Notes under the pieces: model-generated
Database searches by the model: none
What the model was told of the DNA's origin: nothing
What the model saw: the letters and a program-made list of their open reading frames with translations, nothing else
NCBI RefSeq assembly: GCF_002849895.1
Contig: NZ_CP018867.1
Span: forward strand, 62,001-126,000
Direction of reading: 5' to 3'
From: Companilactobacillus alimentarius DSM 20249
GTDB taxonomy: Bacteria > Bacillota > Bacilli > Lactobacillales > Lactobacillaceae
DNA: 64,000 nucleotides
Translations under genes and position numbers: made by a program
Shown here: one piece after another, positions 27,163 to 37,061 of the stretch
How the letters are laid out: each line of letters opens with the position of its first letter
How positions within the stretch are numbered: the first letter of the stretch is position 1

Positions 27163-28176
27163 ATGTCAGAAAAAGATATGCAAACATATTTTGATAAGAT
27201 AAATCAAGCTAATGCTTTATTAAAGGAGTCATTGAGAGTCGATAATATTGAGTCGCTTGCAGAAACATTAACGAATATTTCCGATGGAAAAGTTTATGTG
27301 GAAAATGATGTTCCAGATAAAGAGACCGTGGGGAAGTTAGAGAAAATCTATCAAGAAATGAAAGATTTAAATCTAACACCGTTACAATTAAAACAAGCAA
27401 TTACAGTTTCAATTATTAAAGCTCAAAAGGACGACAAGACTGAAGTTAATAAACTGATGACTCCGGATGCGATTGGCTTGATAACTAGCTTAATTGCTTA
27501 TGAGGTACTAAATGTTCAAAATAAGAAGAAAGTGAATATAGTTGATCCGACTGTTGGAACAGGTAACTTGTTGATTGAAGTCATTGAACAATTGAATATG
27601 ACTGATAAATTTACTATCAATGCTGCTGCACTAGATAATGATGATGCCTTGGTTTCTTTGACAAAGTCGTTTAGTGAGGTAATGAATTTGAATCTCGATG
27701 CCTATCACCAAGATAGCGTGGCTGATTGGGACATTACTGATATTGATCTAGCAGTGGCTGATTTACCAGTTGGCTATTATCCAATTGATGATAATGCGCG
27801 CAATTTTAAGACTAAATCAGACAAGGGTCATTCCTATACTCACCACTTATTGATTGAACAAACTATGAATAATTTAAATGACGGTGGAATCGGTATATTC
27901 GTTGTACCTTCACAGATTTTCCAGACTGATCAAGCTAAGAAGCTATCTGAATGGATGGTCTCCAGTGTTTATTTGCAAGCTGTGTTAGATTTGCCAGCAA
28001 GCTTATTTGCATCGAAGGAAGCACAAAAGGCAGTCGTAGTTTTACAAAAGCATGGTGGCAACGCCAAGCAAGTTGGAAATGTTTTGATGGGCACAATACC
28101 AGATACCAATAACCCAAAGTTGTTTGAGGGATTTAAAGACCAGTTACAAGACTGGGCAAAAAATTTTAAAGGTTAG
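27163..28176 (+). CDS. Class I SAM-dependent DNA-methyltransferase-like protein (YtxK type)
   Basis: 337 residues with an N-terminal helical region and a Rossmann methyltransferase core. Motif I is VDPTVGTGNLLIEV and motif IV-like is AVADLPVGYYP, where classic N6-adenine enzymes have NPPY; this variant is typical of the YtxK family. It commonly sits between comG and ackA in Firmicutes, as here. Target unknown. It starts 62 bases after comGG and ends 10 bases before ackA. Confidence 0.88.
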   Translation: MSEKDMQTYFDKINQANALLKESLRVDNIESLAETLTNISDGKVYVENDVPDKETVGKLEKIYQEMKDLNLTPLQLKQAITVSIIKAQKDDKTEVNKLMTPDAIGLITSLIAYEVLNVQNKKKVNIVDPTVGTGNLLIEVIEQLNMTDKFTINAAALDNDDALVSLTKSFSEVMNLNLDAYHQDSVADWDITDIDLAVADLPVGYYPIDDNARNFKTKSDKGHSYTHHLLIEQTMNNLNDGGIGIFVVPSQIFQTDQAKKLSEWMVSSVYLQAVLDLPASLFASKEAQKAVVVLQKHGGNAKQVGNVLMGTIPDTNNPKLFEGFKDQLQDWAKNFKG

Positions 28177-28186
28177 GTGAGATTAA

Positions 28187-29383
28187 ATGTCTAAAATCAT
28201 GGCCGTTAATTCTGGTAGCTCTACATTGAAGTGGAAACTATATACAGTACCTGATGAAAAAGTTATTGCTAAAGGGATGGTAGATCGTTTAGGTTTATCT
28301 GATTCAGTTTTTGAAGTCCAATATAATGGCAAGAAAATTAGTGAAGTGGGAGATATTCCTAATCACACGACAGCTGTTAATAAAATGCTCGATAAATTAA
28401 TTGATTTGAAAATCATTGATGACTATAAAGAGATTAATGGCGTTGGTCATCGAGTTGTCGCTGGAGGCAGTATTTTTAAAGATTCAGCCATTGTGACGCC
28501 TCGTGTAATTCAACAGATTAAGAATCTTTCCGAATTTGCACCACTGCATAATCCAGGACAAGCAGCCGGAATTGAAGCATTTGAGAAGATCTTGCCTGAT
28601 GTTCCTCAAGTTGCCGTATTCGATACGTCGTTTCACCAAACAATGGACCCAGTCAATTATCTCTATAGTATTCCTTATGAATATTATGAAAAATATGGTG
28701 TTCGTAAATTTGGAGCTCACGGAACTAGTCATCGTTATGTTTCACAAGCAGCAGCTGATTATTTACAGAAGCCATTGGCTGACTTAAAAATAATTTCTTG
28801 TCATCTTGGTAGTGGAGCTTCAATCGACGCGATTGAAGATGGAAAATCAGTTGATACTTCAATGGGATTCACACCACTTGCTGGTATTACTATGAGTACA
28901 CGTTCAGGTGATATTGATCCATCATTGGTCGCTTACTTGATGCAAAAGATGAAGATCACCGATCCTAATGAAATGGTAAAAATTTTAAATACGAAGTCTG
29001 GTCTATTAGGTATATCTGGGGTTTCACCGGATATGCGCGATTTGCTTGCAACCAGAAAAGAAAATCATCGTTCAGATTTGGCTATTAAAATTTATATCAA
29101 TCGAATTGTTAAGTATATTGGTTCATACATTGCTACTTTAGGTGGAGCCGATGTCTTGATTTTCACTGCCGGTACAGGCGCTAAAAATGCTGAAATTCGT
29201 GCCGATATTGTTAATAGATTTAATTATCGTGGCATAAAGATTGATAAAGAGGCCAATGAAAATGGTAAAGGAACTCGTTTAATCAGTACTAAGGATTCCA
29301 CGACAGATGTTTTAGTCGTACCAACTGATGAAGAGTTAATGATCGTTCGTGATGTAGTTAGATTAACTAAATATAGTGATTAG
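28187..29383 (+). CDS. ackA: Acetate kinase
   Basis: Transfers phosphate from acetyl phosphate to ADP, completing the acetate pathway begun by Pta (2313-3281). It starts IMAVNSGSSTLKWKLY and has the signatures GHRVVAGG, FDTSFHQTM, FGAHGTSHRYVS and HLGSGASIDA, and ends VPTDEELMIVRDV. 398 residues is standard. It is probably co-transcribed with the upstream methyltransferase. Confidence 0.97.
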   Translation: MSKIMAVNSGSSTLKWKLYTVPDEKVIAKGMVDRLGLSDSVFEVQYNGKKISEVGDIPNHTTAVNKMLDKLIDLKIIDDYKEINGVGHRVVAGGSIFKDSAIVTPRVIQQIKNLSEFAPLHNPGQAAGIEAFEKILPDVPQVAVFDTSFHQTMDPVNYLYSIPYEYYEKYGVRKFGAHGTSHRYVSQAAADYLQKPLADLKIISCHLGSGASIDAIEDGKSVDTSMGFTPLAGITMSTRSGDIDPSLVAYLMQKMKITDPNEMVKILNTKSGLLGISGVSPDMRDLLATRKENHRSDLAIKIYINRIVKYIGSYIATLGGADVLIFTAGTGAKNAEIRADIVNRFNYRGIKIDKEANENGKGTRLISTKDSTTDVLVVPTDEELMIVRDVVRLTKYSD

Positions 29384-29418
29384 AGTAAAAGATATTTTTC
29401 AATTAAATTTAATCAAAT

Positions 29419-29470
29419 GGCATCTATTTGAAATGCACAAGTATCTGTGTATTCGAATAGGTGCCTTTTT
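29419..29470 (+). terminator. Terminator after ackA
   Basis: GGCATCTATTTGAA pairs with TTCGAATAGGTGCC (three G-U or wobble positions), with an inner GCAC/GTGT stem, and is followed by TTTTTC. Confidence 0.75.
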
Positions 29471-29632
29471 CTTTGGAAAAATTTATTTGATCAAAATATT
29501 CTAACTTTTTTATGTTAAAAACTAGATTATAAATTTTGAAAATAATGCAATGTAAGCCTTTACTTTTAATGATTTACTGTTATATTAAAAGTGTAGAGAA
29601 CGAAAACGATTTGGAATGGAGGTTCACTTATT

Positions 29633-31309
29633 ATGACAAGAAAAGCCTACATGATCGGTACTGGGGTTGGTAACTTAGCCGCTGGTATCTATTTAATTCG
29701 TGATGGTGGTTTTAATGGCGATCAGATTACAATGATGGGTCTTGAAGATCATGGTGCTAACGATGGTGCCGCGGTTAAAGATTACGAAAATGAATATGGT
29801 AATCAAGCTTTGTCTAACAGCAAAGGTTACTTAGCCAAAGGTGGAAGAATGCTCAATGAAGAGACATTTGAAAATCTTTGGGATGTTTTACGTTCGGTAC
29901 CATCTTTGGATAATCCTGGTCAAACAGTCACTGATGATATTTTGAACTTTGATCACGCACATCCAACACATGATGTGGGACGCCTGATCGACAGTGATGG
30001 TCCACGTGTCAAACCTAATAAAGACAATTACAAGCATATGCAATTTGACAATAAAGATCGTTATTTATTGTCGAAGTTAATGTTGATGCCTGAAAAGGAC
30101 GAAGAAAAGTTAAACAATATTAGTATTGCTGAATGGTTTGCAAGCAGTCCCCATTTCTTCACAACTAATTTCTGGTACATGTGGCAAACGACTTTTGCTT
30201 TCAAACGTGCTAGTTCAGCCGTTGAATTACGTCGTTATATGAATCGAATGATATTGGAATTCAGTCGGATCAACACTTTGGAAGGTGTTACTAGAAGTCC
30301 TTATAATCAATTCGAAAGCATTATCTTACCAATGCGTAAGTATTTGGAAGATCGTGGCGTAACATTCATCAACAACCGTAAGGTTACTGATTTGGAATTT
30401 AAAGATACACCACTTCAAGACGATATAGTCGTTACAGGTTTGAAATATGAAGAAGTTGATAACGACAATAAAGAGGGACATATTGACATTGAAGAAAACG
30501 ATTTAGTGTTTGATACTAATGGGTCAATCACCGACAGTTCTTCGATTGGCGACTTGAATACACCATTCAAGGAAAATATGGACTACGCTCCAAGCGCTTT
30601 GCTTTGGAAGAAGGCAGCTGAGAAATTCTATTCACTGGGTAATCCAGACAAATTCTTTGGCGACCGTACCCAAAGTGAGTGGGTCAGCTTTACAGTTACA
30701 ACTAATAGTCATTTCTTGGTCAATGAGATTTCTAGAATCACTGAACAAGAACCCGGAAATGCTTTGAACACATGGATCAACAGTACACCACTATTGTCAA
30801 TCGTTGTTCATCATCAACCACATTTCAAGGCACAAAAGACTAATGAATCAACCTTCTGGGGCTACTTCATGTACCCAAGAAGAAATGGTGATTATGTTCA
30901 AAAACCCGTTATGGAAATGACAGGTAAAGAAATGCTTGAAGAATTGTTGGGTCATTTGGCCGAAGTAGACCCAAGCAAAGATAATATTAAGAATCATACT
31001 CAAGAGATCATGGATAGTATTGTCAATGTAATTCCAGTTTACTTGCCATATGCTAGTGCTATGTTTAATCAAAGAGCAGTTGGCGACCGTCCTGATGTCG
31101 TACCAAAGCACAGTAAGAACTTGGCCTTCATCAGTCAATTCTGTGAACAACCATTTGATATGGTCTTTACAGAACAATATTCATTCCGCGCAGCACAGCG
31201 GGCAGTATATACACTATTGAATATTCCTTTGTCAGAAATGACACCAATGCATCATTATGAAAAAGATCCTAAAGTCATGGCACGTGCTACTAAGACTATG
31301 TTTAGATAA
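29633..31309 (+). CDS. Oleate hydratase (MCRA family)
   Basis: 558-residue FAD flavoprotein that hydrates cis-9 unsaturated fatty acids to 10-hydroxy acids, detoxifying oleic and linoleic acid. The N-terminal FAD motif is GTGVGNLAAGIYLIRDG. Conserved family blocks include the NEETFENLWDVLRSVPS region and the PYASAMFNQRAVGDRP region. It is cytosolic or membrane-peripheral. It is a lone gene with its own promoter (-35 TTTACT near 29559, -10 TATATT) and ribosome site GGAGG. A near-cre sequence TGTAAGCCTTTACT at 29551 overlaps the -35 but has one change in the central CG. Confidence 0.93.
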   Translation: MTRKAYMIGTGVGNLAAGIYLIRDGGFNGDQITMMGLEDHGANDGAAVKDYENEYGNQALSNSKGYLAKGGRMLNEETFENLWDVLRSVPSLDNPGQTVTDDILNFDHAHPTHDVGRLIDSDGPRVKPNKDNYKHMQFDNKDRYLLSKLMLMPEKDEEKLNNISIAEWFASSPHFFTTNFWYMWQTTFAFKRASSAVELRRYMNRMILEFSRINTLEGVTRSPYNQFESIILPMRKYLEDRGVTFINNRKVTDLEFKDTPLQDDIVVTGLKYEEVDNDNKEGHIDIEENDLVFDTNGSITDSSSIGDLNTPFKENMDYAPSALLWKKAAEKFYSLGNPDKFFGDRTQSEWVSFTVTTNSHFLVNEISRITEQEPGNALNTWINSTPLLSIVVHHQPHFKAQKTNESTFWGYFMYPRRNGDYVQKPVMEMTGKEMLEELLGHLAEVDPSKDNIKNHTQEIMDSIVNVIPVYLPYASAMFNQRAVGDRPDVVPKHSKNLAFISQFCEQPFDMVFTEQYSFRAAQRAVYTLLNIPLSEMTPMHHYEKDPKVMARATKTMFR

Positions 31310-31371
31310 GTATCAAAAAAAGCAGGAGCGAGCTTTTTACGCTCAATAGAAAATAATGAATTTTCACAATA

Positions 31372-31401
31372 GGGACTGAATTTGATTTCAGCCCCTTTTT
31401 G
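31372..31401 (+). terminator. Terminator after oleate hydratase
   Basis: GGGACTGAA and TTCAGCCCC arms with a short loop, followed by TTTTTG. A weaker GAGCG/CGCTC hairpin lies 30 bases before it. Confidence 0.7.
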
Positions 31402-31641
31402 TAGCGTTAAAAGGGTTAAATAGGATACTTTGTGAATAAATTTTCACAATAAAATATTAGTCAATTTAAATTAATATATAAATTTTTTTAACATAAAACA
31501 GACTGGGTGTTGATATATCAACGTGAATACGTTTACATTGGCTTTTTGCGATAATTTGCTTGAACAATATTCACACAGTGATAGTATAGAACGTGAATTA
31601 GTTAACAAATAAATGCTTTTTAAAATCTTGGAGGTAATCAG
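31402..31641 (+). promoter_or_regulatory. adhE regulatory region with Rex-like and cre-like sites
   Basis: This 240-bp stretch holds TTGTGA-N8-TCACAA at 31430-31449, close to the Rex (NADH-sensing repressor) box though its spacer is 2 bp longer than the usual 6. A half-site TTTTCACAAT lies at 31361-31370. TGAATACGTTTACA (31524-31537) differs at one position from the CcpA cre consensus. A promoter is proposed at TTGAAC (31560-31565) with TAGTAT or TATAGA near 31582-31590. Rex and CcpA control of adhE is established in related bacteria; binding here is inferred. Confidence 0.5.
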
Positions 31642-34260
31642 ATGGTGAAAGGTTCCAAAGATACAAAAGTTTCTGTAAAAACAGACAAAAAAGAAGAAGT
31701 AAAACCAGTTATTGATGCAATGGTCGTGAAAGCTCACAAGGCCTTGGATATCATGGACAGTTTTACACAAGAACAAGTGGATCACATCGTACATCAAATG
31801 GCAATTGCCGGTTTAAATGCAAGTTTCGAGTTAGCAAAGTTAGCTTATAAAGAAACTGGTCGTGGTGTGGTTGAAGATAAAGTTATCAAGAATATGTATT
31901 CTACTGAAGAAATTTGGCATTCAATCAAACGTGATAAAACTGTTGGTATTATTGAAAATGATAAGGAACATCGCTTAATTAAAGTTGCTGAACCACTAGG
32001 TGTTTTAGCTGGTGTAACTCCAGTTACTAATCCAACTTCTACAGCAATGTTCAAGTCGTTGATTGCTATGAAGACACGTAATCCAATTATTTTTGGATTT
32101 CATCCCCAAGCTCAAGAGTCATCAGTCGCCGCAGCAAAGGTTATGTTAAAAGCTGCTGTTGACGCAGGTGCTCCTGAGGGTGTTATCCAATGGATCAAGA
32201 AACCAAGTATTGAAGCTACATCATATTTGATGAACAACGATGGTGTCGCCAGTGTCTTGGCTACTGGTGGTCCGGGAATGGTTAAGGCCGCTTATTCAAC
32301 TGGTAAACCAGCTTTAGGTGTTGGTCCTGGTAATGGTCCCGCATATATTGAAAAAACTGCTAATATTAAACGTGCTGTTAACGATATTGTATTGTCAAAG
32401 ACTTTTGATAATGGTATGGTTTGTGCTTCTGAAAATAGTGCCATCGTTGATGCCGATATTTATGATGAAGTTAAATCATTATTCGAAAAGAATAAAATTT
32501 TCTTCATTAAGAAATCAGAGTACAAGCAGCTAGCTGAAGCAATGTTTAGACCAGAAGGTGGAGTTAAAGGTCCGATTGCTGGTAAATCAGCTGTAGAGAT
32601 TGCTAAACTTGCTGGAATCAAAGTTCCTAGTGACACTAAGGTCTTAGGGGTTGAGATTTCAAAGGTTGGACCAGATGAGCCACTTTCAGCTGAAAAACTT
32701 TCACCAGTTCTTTCCGTTTATAAAGTTGCTGGACATAAAGAAGGTTTTGAAAAAGCTGACGAGTTGCTTCACTTCGGTGGATTAGGCCATACTGTTGGTA
32801 TTCATACTATGGATGAAGATTTGGCTACCGAATTTGGTATTAAGATGAAAGCTAGCCGTGTTCTAGTTAATACTCCTGCTGCCATTGGTGGTATTGGTAA
32901 TCTTTACAATGAAATGATTCCATCACTTACACTTGGTACTGGTTCATGGGGGAAGAATTCTATTTCTCATAATGTATCCTCATTTGATTTGCTTAATATT
33001 AAGACAATCGCAAAACGGAGAAATAACATGCAATGGATTAAACAACCAAGAGTTTACTTTGAAAAGACTTCAGTTCGCTACTTAGAAGATCTTGAAGGAA
33101 TGAAGAGAGCCTTTATTGTATGTGATCCTATCATGGTTCAATTAGGCTTTGTCGATACGATTACTGATGAGTTGAAGCGCAGCAAAGTACATGTTGAGTA
33201 CTCAATGTTCTCAGATGTTGATAGTATCGTAACTACTGATGTTGTAAAACGTGGTGTTACTCAAATGAACTTGTTCAAGCCTGATACAATTATTGCTTTG
33301 GGTGGCGGAACAACTATGGATACTGCTAAAGATATGTGGCTATTCTATGAACATCCTGATGTTGATTTGTTTGGAGCTAAGCAAGGTTTCATTGATATTA
33401 GAAAACGTACTTACAAATTCCCTAAGCCTGAAAAAGCACAATTCGTTGCCATTCCAACAACTTATGGTACTGGCGCAGAAGTTACACCATTCAGTTCAAT
33501 CATCGACACTAAGACAGGAACGAAGTATCCAATCGCCGATTATGCTTTGACACCTGATGTTGCTATCATTGATTCTCAATTCGTTGAAACAATGCCAAAG
33601 AGTATTATTCCTGAATCTGGTATGGATATTTTGAACAACGCTATTGAATCATATGTTGCTAATATGGCGTCTGACTATACAAGACCTTATGCACTTCAAG
33701 CTATTAAATTAGTCTTTGACAATCTTGAAAAGGCAGCTGCAGGTGATAAAAACGCACAAGCTGAAATGCACAATGCTTCAACACTTGCCGGTATGTCATT
33801 CGGCAATGCTTTTGCTGGAGTCGGTCATTCAATTACTGACGCTTTGACAAATGCTTATGGTATCAGACATGGATTAGCTTCAATTATTGCTTTGCCACAA
33901 GTAATTAACTACAATTTTGAACAACCAACAAAGATCACTATGTGGCCTAAGTATGAGAGTTTCAGAGCTGATTCAGATTACGCCAATATTGCTAGATACA
34001 TTGGTTTGACTGGTGAAAATGATCGTGCATTGAAAGATGCTTTAGTTAAGAAAATTATTGATCTCGCACATGCACTTGGTATCAAACTAAGTCTAAAGGA
34101 TAACTATATTGATAAAAAAGAATTTGATGAAAAATTGGATAGCTTATCAGAAGCAGCCTTTGGAGATCAATTCTCATTTACAAATCCAAAAGAACCATTG
34201 ATTTCAGAATTAAAACAAGTTCTTGAAAATATGTATGTTGGAAAAGGAATTGAAAAATAA
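31642..34260 (+). CDS. adhE: Bifunctional acetaldehyde-CoA / alcohol dehydrogenase
   Basis: An 872-residue two-domain enzyme that reduces acetyl-CoA to ethanol with two NADH, recycling NAD+. The N-terminal ALDH domain (about 1-440) has the catalytic Cys in FDNGMVCASENS. The C-terminal iron-dependent ADH domain (about 460-870) has GGGTTMDTAKDMW for NAD binding and the metal-binding histidines in FAGVGHSITDALTNAYGIRHG. Both active sites look intact. It follows a good AGGAGG-like site (GGAGGTAA). Confidence 0.97.
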   Translation: MVKGSKDTKVSVKTDKKEEVKPVIDAMVVKAHKALDIMDSFTQEQVDHIVHQMAIAGLNASFELAKLAYKETGRGVVEDKVIKNMYSTEEIWHSIKRDKTVGIIENDKEHRLIKVAEPLGVLAGVTPVTNPTSTAMFKSLIAMKTRNPIIFGFHPQAQESSVAAAKVMLKAAVDAGAPEGVIQWIKKPSIEATSYLMNNDGVASVLATGGPGMVKAAYSTGKPALGVGPGNGPAYIEKTANIKRAVNDIVLSKTFDNGMVCASENSAIVDADIYDEVKSLFEKNKIFFIKKSEYKQLAEAMFRPEGGVKGPIAGKSAVEIAKLAGIKVPSDTKVLGVEISKVGPDEPLSAEKLSPVLSVYKVAGHKEGFEKADELLHFGGLGHTVGIHTMDEDLATEFGIKMKASRVLVNTPAAIGGIGNLYNEMIPSLTLGTGSWGKNSISHNVSSFDLLNIKTIAKRRNNMQWIKQPRVYFEKTSVRYLEDLEGMKRAFIVCDPIMVQLGFVDTITDELKRSKVHVEYSMFSDVDSIVTTDVVKRGVTQMNLFKPDTIIALGGGTTMDTAKDMWLFYEHPDVDLFGAKQGFIDIRKRTYKFPKPEKAQFVAIPTTYGTGAEVTPFSSIIDTKTGTKYPIADYALTPDVAIIDSQFVETMPKSIIPESGMDILNNAIESYVANMASDYTRPYALQAIKLVFDNLEKAAAGDKNAQAEMHNASTLAGMSFGNAFAGVGHSITDALTNAYGIRHGLASIIALPQVINYNFEQPTKITMWPKYESFRADSDYANIARYIGLTGENDRALKDALVKKIIDLAHALGIKLSLKDNYIDKKEFDEKLDSLSEAAFGDQFSFTNPKEPLISELKQVLENMYVGKGIEK

Positions 34261-34316
34261 TTATTTTATAAGGTTGAAGAGAGTGGAACATAATATGTTC
34301 AGCTTTTAGTAAATAG

Positions 34317-34352
34317 GGCAAGGCAATCGTACTTTGATTGTCTTGCCTTATT
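34317..34352 (+). terminator. adhE terminator
   Basis: GGCAAGGCAATC (34317-34328) pairs with GATTGTCTTGCC (34336-34347) with one G-U; a T-rich tail follows. Confidence 0.75.
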
Positions 34353-34540
34353 TATTTTGAGCAAAAATTGTGTTATATGTAAGTTTTTTTACCGATATTT
34401 TTTGAAATGATTTTTTTGGAAATCCTATTATAGCAATGAATTCAGCTGATAAGTTATTAATGGAACTTGTATCAAGAGATGAGGTTAACATGCTATAATT
34501 TCCCCACATGTTAAGACTATTTGGCGGGGGCAATTGATTG

Positions 34541-35818
34541 ATGATTTCTTTGAAGAATAAAAGAAGTATCGGTTGGAGGATCAATAAAGAACAGTGGAGT
34601 TGGATTATGTACGATTGGGCTAATTCGGCATATGGAATTATTGTGACGACGGCTGTTTTACCAATCTATTTTAAATCGTTAGCTTCAAATGATAATATAT
34701 CGGCTGCTAGTTCCACTGCATATTGGGGATACGCTAATAGTTTCAGTACATTATTAGTTTCGCTATTAGCTCCATTTTTAGGAGCGTTAGCTGATTATCC
34801 GCATTTTAAGAAGAAAATGCTAAGCATATTTTGTTGGTTAGGGATCGTTACGACAATAGGGTTAGCATTTGTTCCCAGTACACAATGGCAGTGGTTATTG
34901 ATTGCTTATATTTTTTCGGCAATTGGGTATTCAGTTAGTAATCTGTTTTATGACAGTTTCTTGACTGATGTAGCCGATGACGAACAAATGAACAAAATAT
35001 CGACTTATGGGTATGCGTATGGTTATTTAGGTGGCGTAATTGCCTTTATTTCATTTCTCATTTTAGAATTGACTAATGGTTTTGGTAATTTAGATGGGAC
35101 AGGAATTGCCCGTTGGAGTTTTATTATTGCAGCGATTTGGTGGTTTATATTTTATTTGCCATTACAAAAAAATGTTAAACAAAAATATTCACTTAAAAAA
35201 AGTGAATCACCAATTCTAGGTAGTTTTAGAAGAGTTTTTCAGACGATAAGGCATGTTAAACAGTATAAAAAAGTAGCTTGGTTTTTAGTGGCATATTTTT
35301 TCTACATTGATGGTGTTGATACGATATTTACTATGGCAACAGCAATAGGGATGGATATTGGTATTAAGACAACAGAGTTGATGATTGTCATGTTAGTCGT
35401 GCAGTTGATTGCGGTACCTTTTTCAATTTTCTTTGGTTTTATTGCCGATAAAACTTCGACAAGAAAGGGAATACTTTTAGGAATATTTGTCTATTTATTG
35501 ATCTGTTTGTATGCTCTACGATTGCATACTAATATTGATTTTTGGATTTTAGCGATTTTAGTAGGGACTAGTCAAGGTGGTTTACAAGCTTTGAGCCGAT
35601 CTTACTTTGGCAAAATTATTCCTAAGGAATCTGGTAGTGAGTTCTATGGCTTTTATAATATATTAGGGAAGTTTTCCGCTGTAGTGGGTCCGTTTATCGT
35701 TGCCGTTGTGACGCAGTTAACAGGTAAATCAACAATTGGAGCAGCATCTTTAAGTGTTTTATTTTTGATTGGTTTAATTATTTTTACAATTTTACCAAAA
35801 ATTAGTCGAGAGATCTAA
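34541..35818 (+). CDS. MFS transporter, UMF1/Atg22-like
   Basis: About 425 residues with roughly 12 membrane spans. The N-terminal WIMYDWANSAYGIIVTTAVLPIYF is the signature of the UMF1 (vacuole effluxer Atg22-like/YxiO) MFS branch. QGGLQALSRSYFGKIIPKE in the second half is also typical. Substrate unknown. TTG 34538 and ATG 34541 are adjacent; the ATG is chosen, 10 bases after GGCGGGGG. Confidence 0.88.
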   Translation: MISLKNKRSIGWRINKEQWSWIMYDWANSAYGIIVTTAVLPIYFKSLASNDNISAASSTAYWGYANSFSTLLVSLLAPFLGALADYPHFKKKMLSIFCWLGIVTTIGLAFVPSTQWQWLLIAYIFSAIGYSVSNLFYDSFLTDVADDEQMNKISTYGYAYGYLGGVIAFISFLILELTNGFGNLDGTGIARWSFIIAAIWWFIFYLPLQKNVKQKYSLKKSESPILGSFRRVFQTIRHVKQYKKVAWFLVAYFFYIDGVDTIFTMATAIGMDIGIKTTELMIVMLVVQLIAVPFSIFFGFIADKTSTRKGILLGIFVYLLICLYALRLHTNIDFWILAILVGTSQGGLQALSRSYFGKIIPKESGSEFYGFYNILGKFSAVVGPFIVAVVTQLTGKSTIGAASLSVLFLIGLIIFTILPKISREI

Positions 35819-35820
35819 AA

Positions 35821-35864
35821 AGAACTAAACACCATCTTTATTTTCAAGCAGTGTTTAGTTCTCT
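35821..35864. terminator. Bidirectional terminator between converging genes
   Basis: AGAACTAAACAC (35821-35832) and GTGTTTAGTTCT (35851-35862) form a 12-bp perfect stem; it lies between the MFS gene and the leftward small gene. Confidence 0.75.
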
Positions 35865-35865
35865 T

Positions 35866-36129
35866 CTAAGACTTTTTTCTATTAGCAGTAATTAATCGGA
35901 AATTATAGGAATTGATAACCAATTCAATATCATCTTTTTGGAGATAATAGTTTTTACCTTCTTTTGTAGTGACAGTTTCGTCAGATATAATTATCTGATT
36001 AACCAATTTCTTGATTTCATCGTTGGTTAAATTAAGAGTTAATTTTTTGTTGAATCGTCCAAAGACTAGTGTCGTGTAGCAGATTCTATCTAGAAACACT
36101 TGTCGATTGGGTATGTTCGTTATTTCCAT
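35866..36129 (-). CDS. Small conserved protein, DUF3781-like
   Basis: 87 residues, soluble. The pattern CYTTLVFGRFNKKLTLNL, the GKNYYLQKDD block and the ending INSYNFRLITANRKKS resembles the DUF3781 family as I remember it. No function is known. Its start overlaps the stop of the GDPD gene by about 10 bases, so it is likely co-translated with it. Confidence 0.55.
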   Translation of the reverse strand: MEITNIPNRQVFLDRICYTTLVFGRFNKKLTLNLTNDEIKKLVNQIIISDETVTTKEGKNYYLQKDDIELVINSYNFRLITANRKKS

Positions 36130-36986
36130 TTGTCTATTAAGTGGACTGTCTCCTTAGTATTATTAGTAAAGACACTATCCACTTTTAAAGTGTTTAAAGC
36201 ACGATAATTATCGTTATAAGTATTTAATATCCAAGCGTTAGTTTTGAAACCGTTCTTGTGAGAAAGCTTGATTAGTTTAGGTGTCCATTGTTCTAAACGA
36301 ATTGAAATGAATTTAATATAACGAGGAGCATTTTCAATTTCCTCACTATATTGGCGCTGTGTAACTGAATCTAACAGCCAAAGAATAGGGACATTTTTAA
36401 GTGATTTGTGAAAAGCCTTGATACCGGGGATACTTTCATCTTGCATGATTATATTTTTACTCATTTTATACTTCTTGACCTCTTTAGCAAGGGCCTTTTC
36501 AGTGGCAGTATTGTCGCCAGCGTTTTTCTTAGTCTCAATTATATAATGGACATTTTTTCCGTAACGTTTAAAGACATCCTTTAATTGATGTAGTTTTTCA
36601 CCATTTCGTAGTTTGACATTTTTTAATTGAGAAGTTGTTGAGTCAGAAATCGTAACATTTTTACCAGTTGATTTCTTTAGATTATTGTCGTGTGCGACAT
36701 ACAACTTTTTATCTTTACTGAGCCAAACATCTTGTTCAATGTATTGTGTTCCATCTTTGATGGCTTGATTGTAGCCACTAAATGAGTGATCGGGATTGTT
36801 ATAAGGACTGCCACGATGTGAGAAGAGCAACGGATTTTCTGGTGAAGCATGATTGACACTTTGAGTAATCGAGGTTAAATTCTTGGCCTTAGGTGCTGCA
36901 GCTGCCTGGACTGTCACTAGGGAGGTTGATACACCTATAATTAGTCCTAGCGAAAAGATTAAAATGGATAATTTCTTTTTTAACAT
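36120..36986 (-). CDS. Secreted glycerophosphodiester phosphodiesterase
   Basis: About 288 residues. The N-terminus MLKKKLSILIFSLGLIIG... followed by VQAAAAPK is a signal peptide with a likely cut after AQA/AAA. The mature GDPD domain has the catalytic start LLFSHRGSPYNNPDHS (His-Arg-Gly), IEQDVWLSKDK (Glu-Asp) and LYVAHDNNL (His), and IIETK later. It hydrolyses glycerophosphodiesters, possibly from lipids or teichoic acid. ATG 36986 behind AAGGGGA is chosen over the longer frame start at 37043. Confidence 0.9.
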   Translation of the reverse strand: MLKKKLSILIFSLGLIIGVSTSLVTVQAAAAPKAKNLTSITQSVNHASPENPLLFSHRGSPYNNPDHSFSGYNQAIKDGTQYIEQDVWLSKDKKLYVAHDNNLKKSTGKNVTISDSTTSQLKNVKLRNGEKLHQLKDVFKRYGKNVHYIIETKKNAGDNTATEKALAKEVKKYKMSKNIIMQDESIPGIKAFHKSLKNVPILWLLDSVTQRQYSEEIENAPRYIKFISIRLEQWTPKLIKLSHKNGFKTNAWILNTYNDNYRALNTLKVDSVFTNNTKETVHLIDKWK

Positions 36987-37061
36987 AATATTCCCCTTAA
37001 TTTGATACTTCTCATGATAGTTTAAACATAAAAAAAGTGCCACCGTTGGGTGGCAGATTTT

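Noticed and set aside
29551..29564. cre site at the oleate hydratase promoter
   Set aside because: The central CG of the consensus is changed to CC; CcpA binding is unlikely without further evidence.
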